A stretch of 36,856 nt of DNA from Lachnospiraceae bacterium (lineage in GTDB: Bacteria; Bacillota; Clostridia; Lachnospirales; Lachnospiraceae), in NCBI GenBank assembly GCA_015057515.1, contig SVED01000013.1, positions 1 through 36,856 on the forward strand, given 5' to 3'. The notes below the pieces were generated by a model, which saw nothing but the letters and a program-made list of their open reading frames with translations, was not told where the DNA came from and made no database searches. Positions within the stretch are counted from its first letter, which is position 1, and each line of letters starts with the position of its first letter. The translations under genes and the position numbers were made by a program. This document shows positions 8,050 through 16,507 of this stretch, piece after piece.

Positions 8050-8469
8050 ATGGGGTACTTAAACGAACAAAATTATCAAAAAACCAACAAAGGTATTAAA
8101 ATAGCAGGCCTAATTATTATGCTAATAGGAATTATTTTAATTGGTGTAGGAGTATTTAAGCTTGCAAGCTCTTCCAGTATGTTTGATATAGCCCCTGGAA
8201 TGTTCCTAATAATACCAGGCATATTCCTTGCTATTGTAGGATGTATGGTTCGATTCATGCTCGGCAACAGACGCCAGATAATGGCCTATCAAATGCAGGA
8301 AATGATGCCTCTTATGCATGAGGGTATGGAACAGATGAGACCAATGATGAAAGAAAATCTAGAATATATGACACCTGCTATAAAAGAGCACATGAAACAA
8401 ATGGCGCCTACTTATGGAGAAGTTGCCAAAGAGGTTGCCAAAGGTGTAAAAGACGGATTAAGCGAATAA
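8050..8469 (+). CDS. Small membrane protein with a methionine-rich C-terminal segment, unknown function
   Basis: A 139-residue protein. A short polar N-terminus precedes two membrane segments (about 15-38, GIKIAGLIIMLIGIILIGVG, and about 46-68). The cytoplasmic or external tail is very rich in Met: about 14 in the 52 residues from MVRFMLGNRR to KQMAP, including EMMPLMHEGMEQMRPMMKEN. The tail ends with an amphipathic helix (EVAKEVAKGVKDGLSE). ATG at 8050 is chosen because GGAGG lies 9 nt upstream and because the promoter would start RNA near 8033; the longer frame from 8008 lies upstream of that. It ends at a terminator shared with metG. I do not recognise the family. Confidence 0.75.
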   Translation: MGYLNEQNYQKTNKGIKIAGLIIMLIGIILIGVGVFKLASSSSMFDIAPGMFLIIPGIFLAIVGCMVRFMLGNRRQIMAYQMQEMMPLMHEGMEQMRPMMKENLEYMTPAIKEHMKQMAPTYGEVAKEVAKGVKDGLSE

Positions 8470-8490
8470 TTCATATAAAAACAGCAAGCA

Positions 8491-8525
8491 AAAAGCTCAC
8501 CTAACTTTACATTAGGTGAGCTTTT
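8491..8525. terminator. Bidirectional terminator between the membrane protein gene and metG
   Basis: A 14-bp perfect stem (AAAAGCTCACCTAA with TTAGGTGAGCTTTT) and a 7-nt loop. The T run on the right serves the plus-strand gene; the A run on the left becomes a U run for metG on the minus strand. Confidence 0.92.
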
Positions 8526-8538
8526 AAAATTTTATTTC

Positions 8539-10530
8539 TTAGCTTATCATAGCTCCAGCTGGCATATCCTTCTCTGCTGTAAGAAGGGCAAGATTTCCAT
8601 CGAAATCCTCTGCACAAAGAAGCATACCTTCTGACAATACACCTGCAAGCTTTGTTGGCTTAAGGTTAGTAATAACAACTACTTTTTTACCAACCATCTC
8701 TTCTGGCTTATAGTAGTTCTTTATACCGGAAACAATCTGAAGAACTCTTCCGTTAACCTGCACCTGTGAGCAAAGAAGCTTCTTGGAATTCTCAACAGCT
8801 TCACAAGAAAGAATCTCGCCCATCTGAAGCTGCATCTTGCCAAATTCCTCAATAGTAATCTGCTCTTTTACAACTGCCTCTACTGTAGGAATCTTAACCT
8901 CAGTCTTTGATGGCTTTGCTGGTTTTTCTTCTTCTGGTTCCGGCTCCTCAATCTTAGAAGGGAATCTTCTTTCAATCTCATCTAACATAGCTGTAGCATC
9001 GATTCTTGCGAAGAGAATCTCCGGCTCAGCCACTACCTTGTTGCCAGATGGATAAAGTCCAAACTGTGAAAGCTCAGTTACTCTTCTCTTTTCTGCATTA
9101 AGCTGCTTTAGAATCTTCTCTGAAGTCTCTGGCATAAATGGCTCAAGAAGTGTAGCACCAACAACTATACTTTCAACCAAGTTATATAATACAGTATTAA
9201 GTCTGTCTGACTGTTCAGCATCCTTTGCAAGAGCCCATGGCATAGTCTCATCAATATACTTGTTACATCTCTTAAAGAGGGCAAATATCTCTGTCATAGC
9301 ATCAGCTACCTTGAGTTTGTCCATGCAACTGTTAACCTTAAGTCTTGTATCGGTAACTACCTTTCTAAGCTCCTCATCAACAGGCTGGTTATCTCGAGCA
9401 TTAGTAACAACGCCATCGAAATATTTGTTTGACATAGATATAGTTCTGTTTACAAGATTACCAAGGGTATTTGCAAGTTCTGAGTTAATTCTTTCAATAA
9501 CAAGCTCCCAAGATATAACTCCGTCATTCTCAAATGGCATCTCATGTAACACAAAAAATCTAACAGCATCAACGCCGAATAAATCCACCATATCGTCAGC
9601 ATAGATAACATTTCCACGTGACTTGCTCATCTTTCCATCGCTCTGAATAAGCCATGGATGTCCAAATATCTGCTTTGGAAGTGGCTCACCAAGTGCCATA
9701 AGCATAATTGGCCAATATATTGTGTGGAATCTTAAAATGTCTTTACCGATAAGGTGTAAATCTGCTGGCCAGTAACGTCTGTATAATTCACCAGAAGCTC
9801 CATCAACATCGTAATCAAGTCCAGTGATGTAGTTTGATAATGCATCAATCCATACATATACAACATGTCCTGGATCAAAATCTACAGGAATACCCCACTT
9901 AAATGATGTTCTTGATACGCACAAATCCTGAAGTCCAGGAAGAAGGAAGTTGTTCATCATCTCGTTCTTTCTTGACTCTGGCTGAATAAATTCAGGATGT
10001 GTATTTATATGCTCAATAAGTCTGTCAGCGTACTTGCTAAGCTTGAAGAAGTATGCTTCTTCTTTAGCAGTCTGACACTCTCTACCGCAATCCGGACATT
10101 TTCCATCCACAAGCTGTGAAGAAGTAAAGAAAGACTCACATGGAGTACAATACATACCCTCATACTCACTCTTGTAGATATCGCCCTGCTCGTAGAGCTT
10201 TTTAAATATCTTCTGTACCTGCTTCTCATGATACTCATCTGTAGTTCTGATGAATTTGTCATAAGAAGTATTCATCAAGTCCCAGATACCCTTAATCTCT
10301 GTTGATACCTCATCAACAAACTCCTTTGGAGTGTTGAGAGTCTCAAAGGCCTTAATCTCGATCTTTTGGCCGTGTTCATCTGTTCCTGTCTGAAATCTTA
10401 CGTCATAGCCCACAAATCTCTTGTATCTGGCTATACTGTCAGCTAATACTACTTCATAAGTGTTACCTATATGAGGCTTACCTGAAGTATAAGCTATGGC
10501 AGTTGTGATGTAATATGGTTTTTTTGGCAT
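8539..10530 (-). CDS. metG: Methionyl-tRNA synthetase with C-terminal tRNA-binding domain
   Basis: A 663-residue class Ia enzyme that charges tRNA-Met. The HIGH motif appears as HIGN (residues 20-23), and KMSKSRGN is present at about residue 300. Between them the zinc ribbon YCTPC...CPDCGREC shows four spaced Cys. The anticodon-binding helical domain spans about 370-510, followed by a Pro/Glu/Lys-rich linker (EEPEPEEEKPAKPSK) and an OB-fold tRNA-binding domain (about 555-663, with VVVITNLKPTKLAGVLSEGM) typical of long bacterial MetRS. ATG at 10530 (MPKKPYYITT) is chosen because GAGGAGGG lies 9 nt upstream; an in-frame codon at 10557 gives an extra basic N-terminus without support. It lies 77 nt downstream of murA behind a hairpin, and no T-box leader is visible. 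Confidence 0.97.
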   Translation of the reverse strand: MPKKPYYITTAIAYTSGKPHIGNTYEVVLADSIARYKRFVGYDVRFQTGTDEHGQKIEIKAFETLNTPKEFVDEVSTEIKGIWDLMNTSYDKFIRTTDEYHEKQVQKIFKKLYEQGDIYKSEYEGMYCTPCESFFTSSQLVDGKCPDCGRECQTAKEEAYFFKLSKYADRLIEHINTHPEFIQPESRKNEMMNNFLLPGLQDLCVSRTSFKWGIPVDFDPGHVVYVWIDALSNYITGLDYDVDGASGELYRRYWPADLHLIGKDILRFHTIYWPIMLMALGEPLPKQIFGHPWLIQSDGKMSKSRGNVIYADDMVDLFGVDAVRFFVLHEMPFENDGVISWELVIERINSELANTLGNLVNRTISMSNKYFDGVVTNARDNQPVDEELRKVVTDTRLKVNSCMDKLKVADAMTEIFALFKRCNKYIDETMPWALAKDAEQSDRLNTVLYNLVESIVVGATLLEPFMPETSEKILKQLNAEKRRVTELSQFGLYPSGNKVVAEPEILFARIDATAMLDEIERRFPSKIEEPEPEEEKPAKPSKTEVKIPTVEAVVKEQITIEEFGKMQLQMGEILSCEAVENSKKLLCSQVQVNGRVLQIVSGIKNYYKPEEMVGKKVVVITNLKPTKLAGVLSEGMLLCAEDFDGNLALLTAEKDMPAGAMIS

Positions 10531-10592
10531 AACTTTAACCCTCCTCTTGTCCCGCATGGGGGATCTTTGATTGTTTTGTTATTTGTTATAAA

Positions 10593-10625
10593 AAACTCAA
10601 GGCTAGATTAACCAACCCTGAGTTT
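10593..10625 (-). terminator. Probable terminator of murA overlapping its last codons
   Basis: On the minus strand AAACTCAGGG pairs with CCTTGAGTTT (one G-U pair) around a 13-nt loop, followed by five U. The 5' arm lies inside the last codons of murA. The stem is AT-rich, so read-through into metG is possible. Confidence 0.65.
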
Positions 10626-11912
10626 AAATTTCTGAAGCTCTTTATCTGAATCCACTACCTGAATCTGACCGCCAAGTTCTCTTATCTTGCCATCAAAGTC
10701 CTCGTAACCTCTGAGTATATACTTTATATCGTCAACTGTACTAAAACCTTCCGCGGCAAGTGCAGCAATAACAAGTGCAGCTCCGGCTCTTAAATCTGGT
10801 GCTACAAGATTGGCACCCGAATATCTTTCGATACCATTTATAACAGCCGAATTACCCTCCACCTTAATACGTGCACCCATACGGGATAGTTCGTTGACAT
10901 ATTTGAATCTGTTTTCGAAAATGCTCTCTGTAATGACACTTGTACCCTGGGAAAGCGCCAATGTAACAGCCATCTGTGGCTGCATATCTGTTGGGAAACC
11001 AGGATATGGCAAAGTCTTAATCTGAGTTGATTTGAGTCTGCCATCTGCCATAACTCTAACAGAATCATCATATTCTATTACATGAGCACCTATCTCGTTG
11101 AGCTTTGAAGAAATAGCCTCCAAATGCTTAGGAATAACATTCTTAATAAGGACATTACCACCAGTTGCTGCTGCCATTGTCATAAATGTACCAGCCTCTA
11201 TCTGATCAGGAATAATAGAATACTCTGTTCCCTTTAGCTTCTGCACACCACGAATTCTGATGACATCAGTACCAGCACCCTTGATGTTTGCACCCATACT
11301 GTTAAGGAAGTTTGCCACATCAACTATGTGTGGCTCTTTTGCAGCGTTCTCTATGGTGGTTTTACCCTCTGCCAAAACTGCAGCCATCATAATATTTATT
11401 GTTGCACCTACAGTAACCACATCCAAATAAATATGTCTTCCCACAAGCTGTTCAGCCTGGGCAACAACATATCCTCCGGTTACCAAATCTACCTTTGCAC
11501 CTAATGCCTCGAATCCTTTGATATGCTGATCTATAGGTCTAAGACCAATCTCACATCCGCCAGGTAATGCCACCTTGGCATAGTTATATTTGCCAAGAAG
11601 AGCTCCAAGCAAATAATAGGATGCACGAATCTTTCTTATGTACTCATCATCAACACATAACTCGTCATCTTTTGCAATAGTTCCTCCACATATGGAAACT
11701 GTGTGCTTATCTATATATTTAACTTTAGCGCCAATGTTCTCTATGGCCCTGAGCAACACCTTTGTGTCCTCCACATAAGGAACATTCTCAATAATGCACT
11801 CCTCATCTGTAAGAACAGCAGCGGCAAGAATACCAAGAGCAGCATTTTTTGCACCTGCTATGGTAACCTCACCCTCAAGGACTTGGCCGCCTTTAATAAC
11901 ATACTTTTCCAT
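10608..11912 (-). CDS. murA: UDP-N-acetylglucosamine 1-carboxyvinyltransferase
   Basis: A 434-residue cytoplasmic enzyme that transfers enolpyruvate from PEP to UDP-GlcNAc, the first committed step of peptidoglycan synthesis. GAKNAAL provides Lys22-Asn23 of the substrate site, and PGGCEIGLRPIDQH carries the loop Cys (Cys120) that reacts with PEP and fosfomycin. PGFPTDMQPQM, which holds the catalytic Asp, and the C-terminal DLRAGAALVIAALAAEG are conserved. Both inside-out alpha/beta domains are complete. ATG at 11912 has AGAGGTG at normal distance, and a TATAAT promoter lies 35 nt upstream. Its product line and that of glmS converge on UDP-GlcNAc use. Confidence 0.97.
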   Translation of the reverse strand: MEKYVIKGGQVLEGEVTIAGAKNAALGILAAAVLTDEECIIENVPYVEDTKVLLRAIENIGAKVKYIDKHTVSICGGTIAKDDELCVDDEYIRKIRASYYLLGALLGKYNYAKVALPGGCEIGLRPIDQHIKGFEALGAKVDLVTGGYVVAQAEQLVGRHIYLDVVTVGATINIMMAAVLAEGKTTIENAAKEPHIVDVANFLNSMGANIKGAGTDVIRIRGVQKLKGTEYSIIPDQIEAGTFMTMAAATGGNVLIKNVIPKHLEAISSKLNEIGAHVIEYDDSVRVMADGRLKSTQIKTLPYPGFPTDMQPQMAVTLALSQGTSVITESIFENRFKYVNELSRMGARIKVEGNSAVINGIERYSGANLVAPDLRAGAALVIAALAAEGFSTVDDIKYILRGYEDFDGKIRELGGQIQVVDSDKELQKFKLRVG

Positions 11913-11946
11913 TCCACACCTCTGGACAATCTACATAGTCTCATAA

Positions 11947-11974
11947 ATTATATCACATTTGTGCAAAAAGTAAA
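11947..11974 (-). promoter_or_regulatory. Probable promoter of murA
   Basis: On the minus strand TATAAT (11947-11952) with TGA extended -10, and a weak -35 TTTACT (11969-11974) at 16 nt. It lies in the 91-nt gap after pyrI. Confidence 0.65.
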
Positions 11975-12003
11975 CTCTAAAAGTCATTTTTACAAAATAA
12001 GGA

Positions 12004-12417
12004 CTACTTGTCTGCCTCACAGTATATACATCTATATACTCTATTCTCTTTGTCAGTCAAATTAAAAATGTGAGGAATGTCCTGCTCCACCGATGTAATG
12101 CATCGTGGATTCTTGCATTTTTTAACGTTTACAAGCCTCTCCGGAAGGGCAACCTTTTTCTTTTCAATAGTCTGACCATCCTTAATAATACTAACTGTAA
12201 TATTAGGGTCAATGTAGCCAAGAACATCCAAATTCACATCGTACTCCTGATGTATCTTAAGAATATCTTTCTTACCCATCTTGCTGCTCTTAACATTCTG
12301 TAAAATACCAATACCGCAGCCCAACTTATCAAGTCTGAGGTCATGATATACTGTAAGAGCTTTGCCAGCTGTTATATGATCTAAAACTATTCCGTTTTGT
12401 ATACTCTCGATTTTCAT
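12004..12417 (-). CDS. pyrI: Aspartate carbamoyltransferase regulatory chain
   Basis: A 137-residue protein that binds nucleotides and links catalytic trimers of ATCase. The N-terminal allosteric domain (about 1-85) contains IQNGIVLDHITAGKA and VDLNVLGYIDPNITV-like sequence. The C-terminal zinc domain shows C-x4-C (CKNPRC, about residues 102-107) and C-x2-C (CIYC, near the end) for the zinc that holds the catalytic chain contact. The protein is a little shorter than enteric PyrI. Its ATG follows the pyrB stop codon with no intervening base, so translation is probably coupled to give matched subunit amounts. Confidence 0.95.
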   Translation of the reverse strand: MKIESIQNGIVLDHITAGKALTVYHDLRLDKLGCGIGILQNVKSSKMGKKDILKIHQEYDVNLDVLGYIDPNITVSIIKDGQTIEKKKVALPERLVNVKKCKNPRCITSVEQDIPHIFNLTDKENRVYRCIYCEADK

Positions 12418-13335
12418 TTAAACAGTCACCCCCAACATAGTTAAAATAAGTGCCATTCGAACATATTTGCCATTCAAAGCCTGGCGGAAATAGCAGGCTC
12501 TTGGGTCATCGTCTACATTGGTTGAAATTTCGTTAACTCTTGGAAGTGGGTGCATAATAGACAAATCCGGTTTAGCATTTTTAAGTTTATCCTTATCCAA
12601 AATATAAGTGTCTTTCAATCTGACGTAATCTGCCTCGTTGAAGAAACGTTCCTTCTGGACTCTGGTCATATAGATGATATCTAATTCATCCATAACCTCT
12701 TCCATAGTGGTTACTTCCTTATATTCTATATTATTCTTTTCAAAAACTTCTGTGATAATATAATCAGGCACCTTTAGTTCATTTGGCGAAATAAGAACGT
12801 ACTTAATATCCTTATATCTGGAAAGTGCTTTGATAAGAGAATGTACGGTTCTACCGAACTTAAGGTCACCACAAAGACCGATAGTAAATCCACCTAAGCT
12901 ACCTTTTTCTCTCTTGATTGTCAGTAGGTCTGTCAGTGTCTGAGTTGGGTGATTATGTCCACCGTCACCAGCATTTATGATGGGTACCTCTGACACAAAG
13001 GAACCAAGCAAAGGTGCACCCTCCTTTGGATGTCTCATAGCAATGATATCTGCATAGCAACCCACTGTTCTAATAGTATCTCCTACGCTCTCTCCCTTTG
13101 CAGTGGAGGATGAGTCGGCAGAAGAAAAACCAAGCACGTTACCGCCTAACTCCATCATAGCTGCTTCAAAGCTAAGACGTGTTCTTGTACTTGGTTCAAA
13201 AAATAAGGTAGCAAGCTTCTTGCGCTTACATGCCTCTGCGTATTTATCCTTATCTGAAATAATATCTAAAGCCAAATCTAAAAGGTCATCAATCTCTTCA
13301 ACTGTCAAGTCCGTTGGATCTATTAAATGCTTCAT
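12418..13335 (-). CDS. pyrB: Aspartate carbamoyltransferase catalytic chain
   Basis: A 305-residue enzyme that joins carbamoyl phosphate to aspartate, committing carbon to pyrimidines. The carbamoyl-phosphate loop [15 protein letters not shown] has STRTR at residues 49-53. [15 protein letters not shown] supplies the His and Gln that touch the carbamoyl group, and [11 protein letters not shown] is the ATCase signature (HPLPR). Start ATG at 13335 has AGGAG 8 nt upstream. A TTGACA promoter sits 60 nt ahead, and no PyrR-type leader fits in the short 5' region. Together with pyrI it should form an allosteric E. coli-type enzyme. Confidence 0.97.
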   Translation of the reverse strand: MKHLIDPTDLTVEEIDDLLDLALDIISDKDKYAEACKRKKLATLFFEPSTRTRLSFEAAMMELGGNVLGFSSADSSSTAKGESVGDTIRTVGCYADIIAMRHPKEGAPLLGSFVSEVPIINAGDGGHNHPTQTLTDLLTIKREKGSLGGFTIGLCGDLKFGRTVHSLIKALSRYKDIKYVLISPNELKVPDYIITEVFEKNNIEYKEVTTMEEVMDELDIIYMTRVQKERFFNEADYVRLKDTYILDKDKLKNAKPDLSIMHPLPRVNEISTNVDDDPRACYFRQALNGKYVRMALILTMLGVTV

Positions 13336-13373
13336 ATTTGTCTCCTATCTACTATACTTTTATCCTAACTTTT

Positions 13374-13402
13374 ATAGTATATCAAATGGGTCTACGTGTC
13401 AA
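13374..13402 (-). promoter_or_regulatory. Probable promoter of pyrBI
   Basis: On the minus strand TTGACA at 13397-13402, followed by TACTAT at 17 nt (13374-13379) or TATACT at 15 nt (13376-13381). The -35 is perfect; the exact -10 is not settled. The leader is too short for a PyrR attenuator. Confidence 0.6.
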
Positions 13403-13418
13403 TAAAATACCCCAAAAT

Positions 13419-13910
13419 CTAGTCCTGATTTATCACCTTTATAACCTTTACATTGTTATTAGTAAATATGGTTTTTATCTTCTCCCTGTCCCGACGCTCA
13501 CAGACCATAACATACTGCCTTCTGTTGGCACGAATCTTTAAAATAATAATATTACTGTCATCCTCTTCGTCCACTAATTTATATCCATCCATAAATTCCC
13601 AGTCAATAAAAGAAGTACCCACCACTGCACCATCATCAGTGATACCACTCTGAATCTGAGTAGATAAAACAATAAAAAGAACAAAGGCTAACACTGCGGG
13701 AACAAACAAAAAAAGTTTAAAATACATAAGCACTGCCAATACAATCAAGCCGAGGTTAGCATATATAACCTCGGCATTATTTATTCTGTGCTTTATTCTA
13801 CTTTTTATGATAATTCCTGTCTGGCGTTTGATGGAATTGATACAAACCATAACCGCTGTACCAAAGCCAAGAAAGAGTACAAAGGCCAGAACACCTAACC
13901 ATATATCCAT
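13419..13910 (-). CDS. Small membrane protein of unknown function (DUF5673-like)
   Basis: A 163-residue protein. Membrane segments are visible at about 4-25 and 50-83; the second stretch is long enough for two short spans. A soluble C-terminal half (about 85-163) contains SFIDWEFMDGYKLVDEEDDS, then ILKIRANRRQYVMVCERRDR and a final strand-helix unit. This pattern recalls small Firmicute proteins with a DUF5673 C-terminus, which I name only tentatively. It lies 18 nt after the OTCase-family gene and 83 nt before pyrB, so it is probably the last gene of the metK transcript. Confidence 0.7.
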   Translation of the reverse strand: MDIWLGVLAFVLFLGFGTAVMVCINSIKRQTGIIIKSRIKHRINNAEVIYANLGLIVLAVLMYFKLFLFVPAVLAFVLFIVLSTQIQSGITDDGAVVGTSFIDWEFMDGYKLVDEEDDSNIIILKIRANRRQYVMVCERRDREKIKTIFTNNNVKVIKVINQD

Positions 13911-13928
13911 AGTTTACATCACCAATCT

Positions 13929-14861
13929 TTAGTCTTTAAGAAGAGTAACCATAACCGCCTTTTCTGCGTGACGACGATTCTCCGCCTGATCTAATATGTA
14001 ATCTAAATTCTTGTCAATTACACTCTGTGAAATCTCAAACCCCACATGCATAGGCATATCATGGAATACCACTGCCTTACTTCCAGAAAGAAGCTCATCA
14101 TTTATCTGATATGGCATCATCTTCTTCATAGTCTCTGCCTTCTGCTTAGCAAAAGCAGGATTGTTGAAAAACTCCATGTCAACCCATGTATCAGTATAAA
14201 GAATATCCATATCCTTTACGTACTTCTTGGCCTCTTCCATAGTCATAGTTGGGTCAAGCTCAACATAGTAGCCTGAAGCCTTAGCATCCTCATAGAAGTC
14301 ATCTCCACAAGCAGTCTCATTTACAAGAGGTGTAAGACCATAGATAGTACCCATCTTCATCTTTGCAAAGAACTCAACGAGAGAATTAAATACGTTGTTT
14401 TTTGCACCGATGTAAAGAAGCTTTACATTGAGGCTGCCAAAATGCTCAATAATTGTAAGCGCATCTGCTAAAATCTGACATGGATGATATGAGTTATCAC
14501 AACCATTTATGAATGGAACAGTTGCATTCTTTCCAAAAAGCTCTACTGTTTCATTTTTAACAAGACGAGCCATAATAATATCTACGTTGCGGCACACATA
14601 TTTAATCTCTGATACGGGCTCACCTAAAACAAAGTTAGAGTCCTCCCAAAGCTGGTTGAAATAGCTTCCACCAAGCTCAGTTATACCAGTTGTAAATGAC
14701 AAGAAGGTTCTTGTTGAAGTCTTCTCAAATAAAGTGTAAAGTTTCTTTCCCTTAAGTGCCTCACTGTACTTATCAGGATTCTTCTTCATATCCTGTGCAA
14801 GTGTTAAAATATCCATAAGCTCCTCAGCTGAGAAGTTCTTAAAATTGAGCATATTTTTCAT
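13929..14861 (-). CDS. Ornithine-carbamoyltransferase-family enzyme with atypical acceptor-site motifs
   Basis: A 310-residue transcarbamylase. The carbamoyl-phosphate half looks intact: STRT at residues 49-52, IMARL with Arg at 99, HPCQ at 126-129, and the C-terminal QAENR (292-296) with KAVMVTLL, as in OTCase. The acceptor side differs. The fifth STRTR residue is Phe (STRTF), the OTCase SMG loop is TDTWVDMEFF (223-232), and the HCLP motif with its Cys is HDMP (267-270). So it is probably a catalytic transcarbamylase whose amine substrate is not ordinary ornithine, or that binds it differently. ATG at 14861 has AAAGGA upstream and lies 21 nt behind metK, so SAM-riboswitch control likely extends to it. 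No arginine-pathway genes are nearby. A plain argF assignment is possible but less likely. Confidence 0.8.
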   Translation of the reverse strand: MKNMLNFKNFSAEELMDILTLAQDMKKNPDKYSEALKGKKLYTLFEKTSTRTFLSFTTGITELGGSYFNQLWEDSNFVLGEPVSEIKYVCRNVDIIMARLVKNETVELFGKNATVPFINGCDNSYHPCQILADALTIIEHFGSLNVKLLYIGAKNNVFNSLVEFFAKMKMGTIYGLTPLVNETACGDDFYEDAKASGYYVELDPTMTMEEAKKYVKDMDILYTDTWVDMEFFNNPAFAKQKAETMKKMMPYQINDELLSGSKAVVFHDMPMHVGFEISQSVIDKNLDYILDQAENRRHAEKAVMVTLLKD

Positions 14862-14882
14862 AGTATTGATTCCTTTCTACTT

Positions 14883-16070
14883 CTATAAATACTTCTTAAG
14901 CACATCAACCTTATCAGTCTTCTCCCAAGGAAGGTCAATGTCAGTTCTACCAAAATGACCATAAGCAGCAGTCTGCTTGTATATCGGTCTTCTAAGATCA
15001 AGCATCTTAATAATACCTGCTGGTCTAAGGTCAAAATTTTCTCTAATAATATCAACTAACTTGTCATCAGCAATCTTGCCAGTTCCAAAAGTATCTACCA
15101 TAACTGATGTAGGGCGGGCAACACCTATAGCATAGGAAAGCTGAATCTCGCACTTGTCTGCAAGACCTGCCGCAACGATATTTTTTGCAACATATCTGGC
15201 AGCGTATGCTGCTGAACGGTCAACCTTTGTGCAATCCTTTCCAGAAAAAGCACCACCGCCGTGACGTGCATATCCACCGTAAGTATCTACAATAATCTTA
15301 CGTCCTGTAAGACCACTGTCACCATTTGGTCCACCAATAACGAAACGACCTGTTGGATTGATGAAAAACTTAGTATCTGCGTCCACCATCTCCTGTGGAA
15401 GAACAGGGCCAAATACATACTTCTTAATGTCAGCATGAATCTGTTCCTGAGTAACTTCCTCACCGTGCTGAGTAGAAAGAACAACAGCATCGAGTCTTGC
15501 TGGTTTTCCTGCCTCATCGTACTCCACTGTAACCTGAGTCTTACCATCTGGTCTAAGGTAAGGAAGAGTACCATTTTTTCTAACCTCAGTAAGCTTAAGA
15601 GCAAGCTTATGGGCAAGGGCAATAGGATAAGGCATAAGCTCAGGAGTTTCGTTGCAAGCATAACCAAACATCATACCTTGGTCACCGGCACCAATAGCCT
15701 CTATCTCTGCATCACTCATTTTATTTTCCTTAGCCTCAAGAGCCTTGTCAACACCCATGGCAATATCGGCAGACTGCTTATCTAAAGCAGTAATAACACC
15801 ACAGGTATCACAGTCAAAGCCATACTTAGCTCTATCGTAACCTATTTCTCTTACAGTCTCTCTAACAATACTCTGAATATCAATCTGAGCTTTTGTGGTA
15901 ATCTCACCCATCACAAGTACAAGACCAGTTGTAACGGCTGTCTCGCAGGCAACGCGACTCATAGGGTCCTGTGCCAAAATAGCATCCAAAATGGAGTCAG
16001 AAATCTGGTCACAGATTTTGTCAGGATGTCCCTCTGTAACTGACTCAGATGTAAAAAGTAACTTTTCCAT
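14883..16070 (-). CDS. metK: S-adenosylmethionine synthetase
   Basis: A 395-residue cytoplasmic enzyme that forms SAM from methionine and ATP. The methionine/ATP site [16 protein letters not shown] is near the start. [10 protein letters not shown] and the P-loop-like [16 protein letters not shown] with GGGAFSGKD are the two family signatures. Length and C-terminus ([17 protein letters not shown]) are normal. Start ATG at 16070 has GGAGG 7 nt upstream. The gene lies behind a SAM-I riboswitch with a terminator, so its product's concentration should turn it off. The downstream carbamoyltransferase-like gene is 21 nt away and probably shares the transcript. Confidence 0.98.
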   Translation of the reverse strand: MEKLLFTSESVTEGHPDKICDQISDSILDAILAQDPMSRVACETAVTTGLVLVMGEITTKAQIDIQSIVRETVREIGYDRAKYGFDCDTCGVITALDKQSADIAMGVDKALEAKENKMSDAEIEAIGAGDQGMMFGYACNETPELMPYPIALAHKLALKLTEVRKNGTLPYLRPDGKTQVTVEYDEAGKPARLDAVVLSTQHGEEVTQEQIHADIKKYVFGPVLPQEMVDADTKFFINPTGRFVIGGPNGDSGLTGRKIIVDTYGGYARHGGGAFSGKDCTKVDRSAAYAARYVAKNIVAAGLADKCEIQLSYAIGVARPTSVMVDTFGTGKIADDKLVDIIRENFDLRPAGIIKMLDLRRPIYKQTAAYGHFGRTDIDLPWEKTDKVDVLKKYL

Positions 16071-16151
16071 AAAAATTCCTCCGTAAAAATCATCCTATGT
16101 GGATTATTGTAAATGTATTTATCTCTCTAAAATGATTTGATGAAAAAATAA

Positions 16152-16175
16152 AAATCCGACACATAAGCCGGATTT
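16152..16175 (-). terminator. Riboswitch-controlled terminator ahead of metK
   Basis: On the minus strand AAATCCG pairs with CGGATTT around a 10-nt loop, followed by TTATTTTTT. An alternative antiterminator pairs GGATTTGA (16189-16196) with TCAAATCC (16170-16177), overlapping both the riboswitch P1 side and this terminator arm. This is the usual S-box off-switch arrangement. Confidence 0.9.
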
Positions 16176-16195
16176 GAAAATCTTATACTCAAATC

Positions 16196-16308
16196 CTCTT
16201 ATTGCTCGACTACTAGATGAAAATAGTATCGCTCAGGTCGGCACCTTCCGCAAAGCGGGGTTGCCGTGGCTTCCCAGTCCCTTCTGACTCCACCACTCTG
16301 AATAAGAG
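16196..16308 (-). promoter_or_regulatory. SAM-I (S-box) riboswitch aptamer
   Basis: On the minus strand the aptamer opens with CTCTTATTCAGAGTGGTGGA, then GGGACTGGGAAGCCACGGCA and ACC, GGAAGGTGCCGACC, GAGCGATA and closes with GAGCAATAAGAG. P1 pairs 16301-16308 with 16196-16203. The CAGAGTGGTGGA, GGGACTGG and GGTGCC blocks are the S-box consensus. It precedes metK, a standard target. When SAM is bound, P1 should form and the downstream terminator at 16152-16175 should fold. Confidence 0.96.
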
Positions 16309-16354
16309 AGATATCTTATTAGGTGCTTAAAACCATTGGTTTAAACACATTTCT

Positions 16355-16383
16355 ACAATACTCTATATATTTTTTATTGTCAA
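16355..16383 (-). promoter_or_regulatory. Promoter of the SAM-riboswitch/metK transcript
   Basis: On the minus strand TTGACA (16378-16383) and TATTGT (16355-16360) with a 17-nt spacer, about 45 nt ahead of the aptamer. The remaining intergenic DNA to 16507 is AT-rich and should hold the divergent promoter of the TraX gene. TTGCTT at 16392 and TAGTAT at 16415 are a weak candidate. Confidence 0.75.
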
Positions 16384-16507
16384 TAAAATTCTTGCTTTTA
16401 GGATATATTTGCTATAGTATGGAATAATATTACAAATAATTTGAAATAATCACAAATATACATATAGTAGTTTCATTTACCTACTGATATAGAACAAGGA
16501 GAAATAT

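Noticed and set aside
10531-10607. T-box leader ahead of metG
   Set aside because: Only 77 nt, with no T-box sequence or specifier stem; it holds the murA terminator and the metG ribosome binding site.
13336-13418. PyrR attenuator ahead of pyrB
   Set aside because: The predicted 5' leader is only a few dozen nucleotides and contains no PyrR anti-antiterminator or terminator.
15261-15785. 174-codon plus-strand frame opposite metK
   Set aside because: Antisense shadow of metK with no promoter or ribosome binding site.
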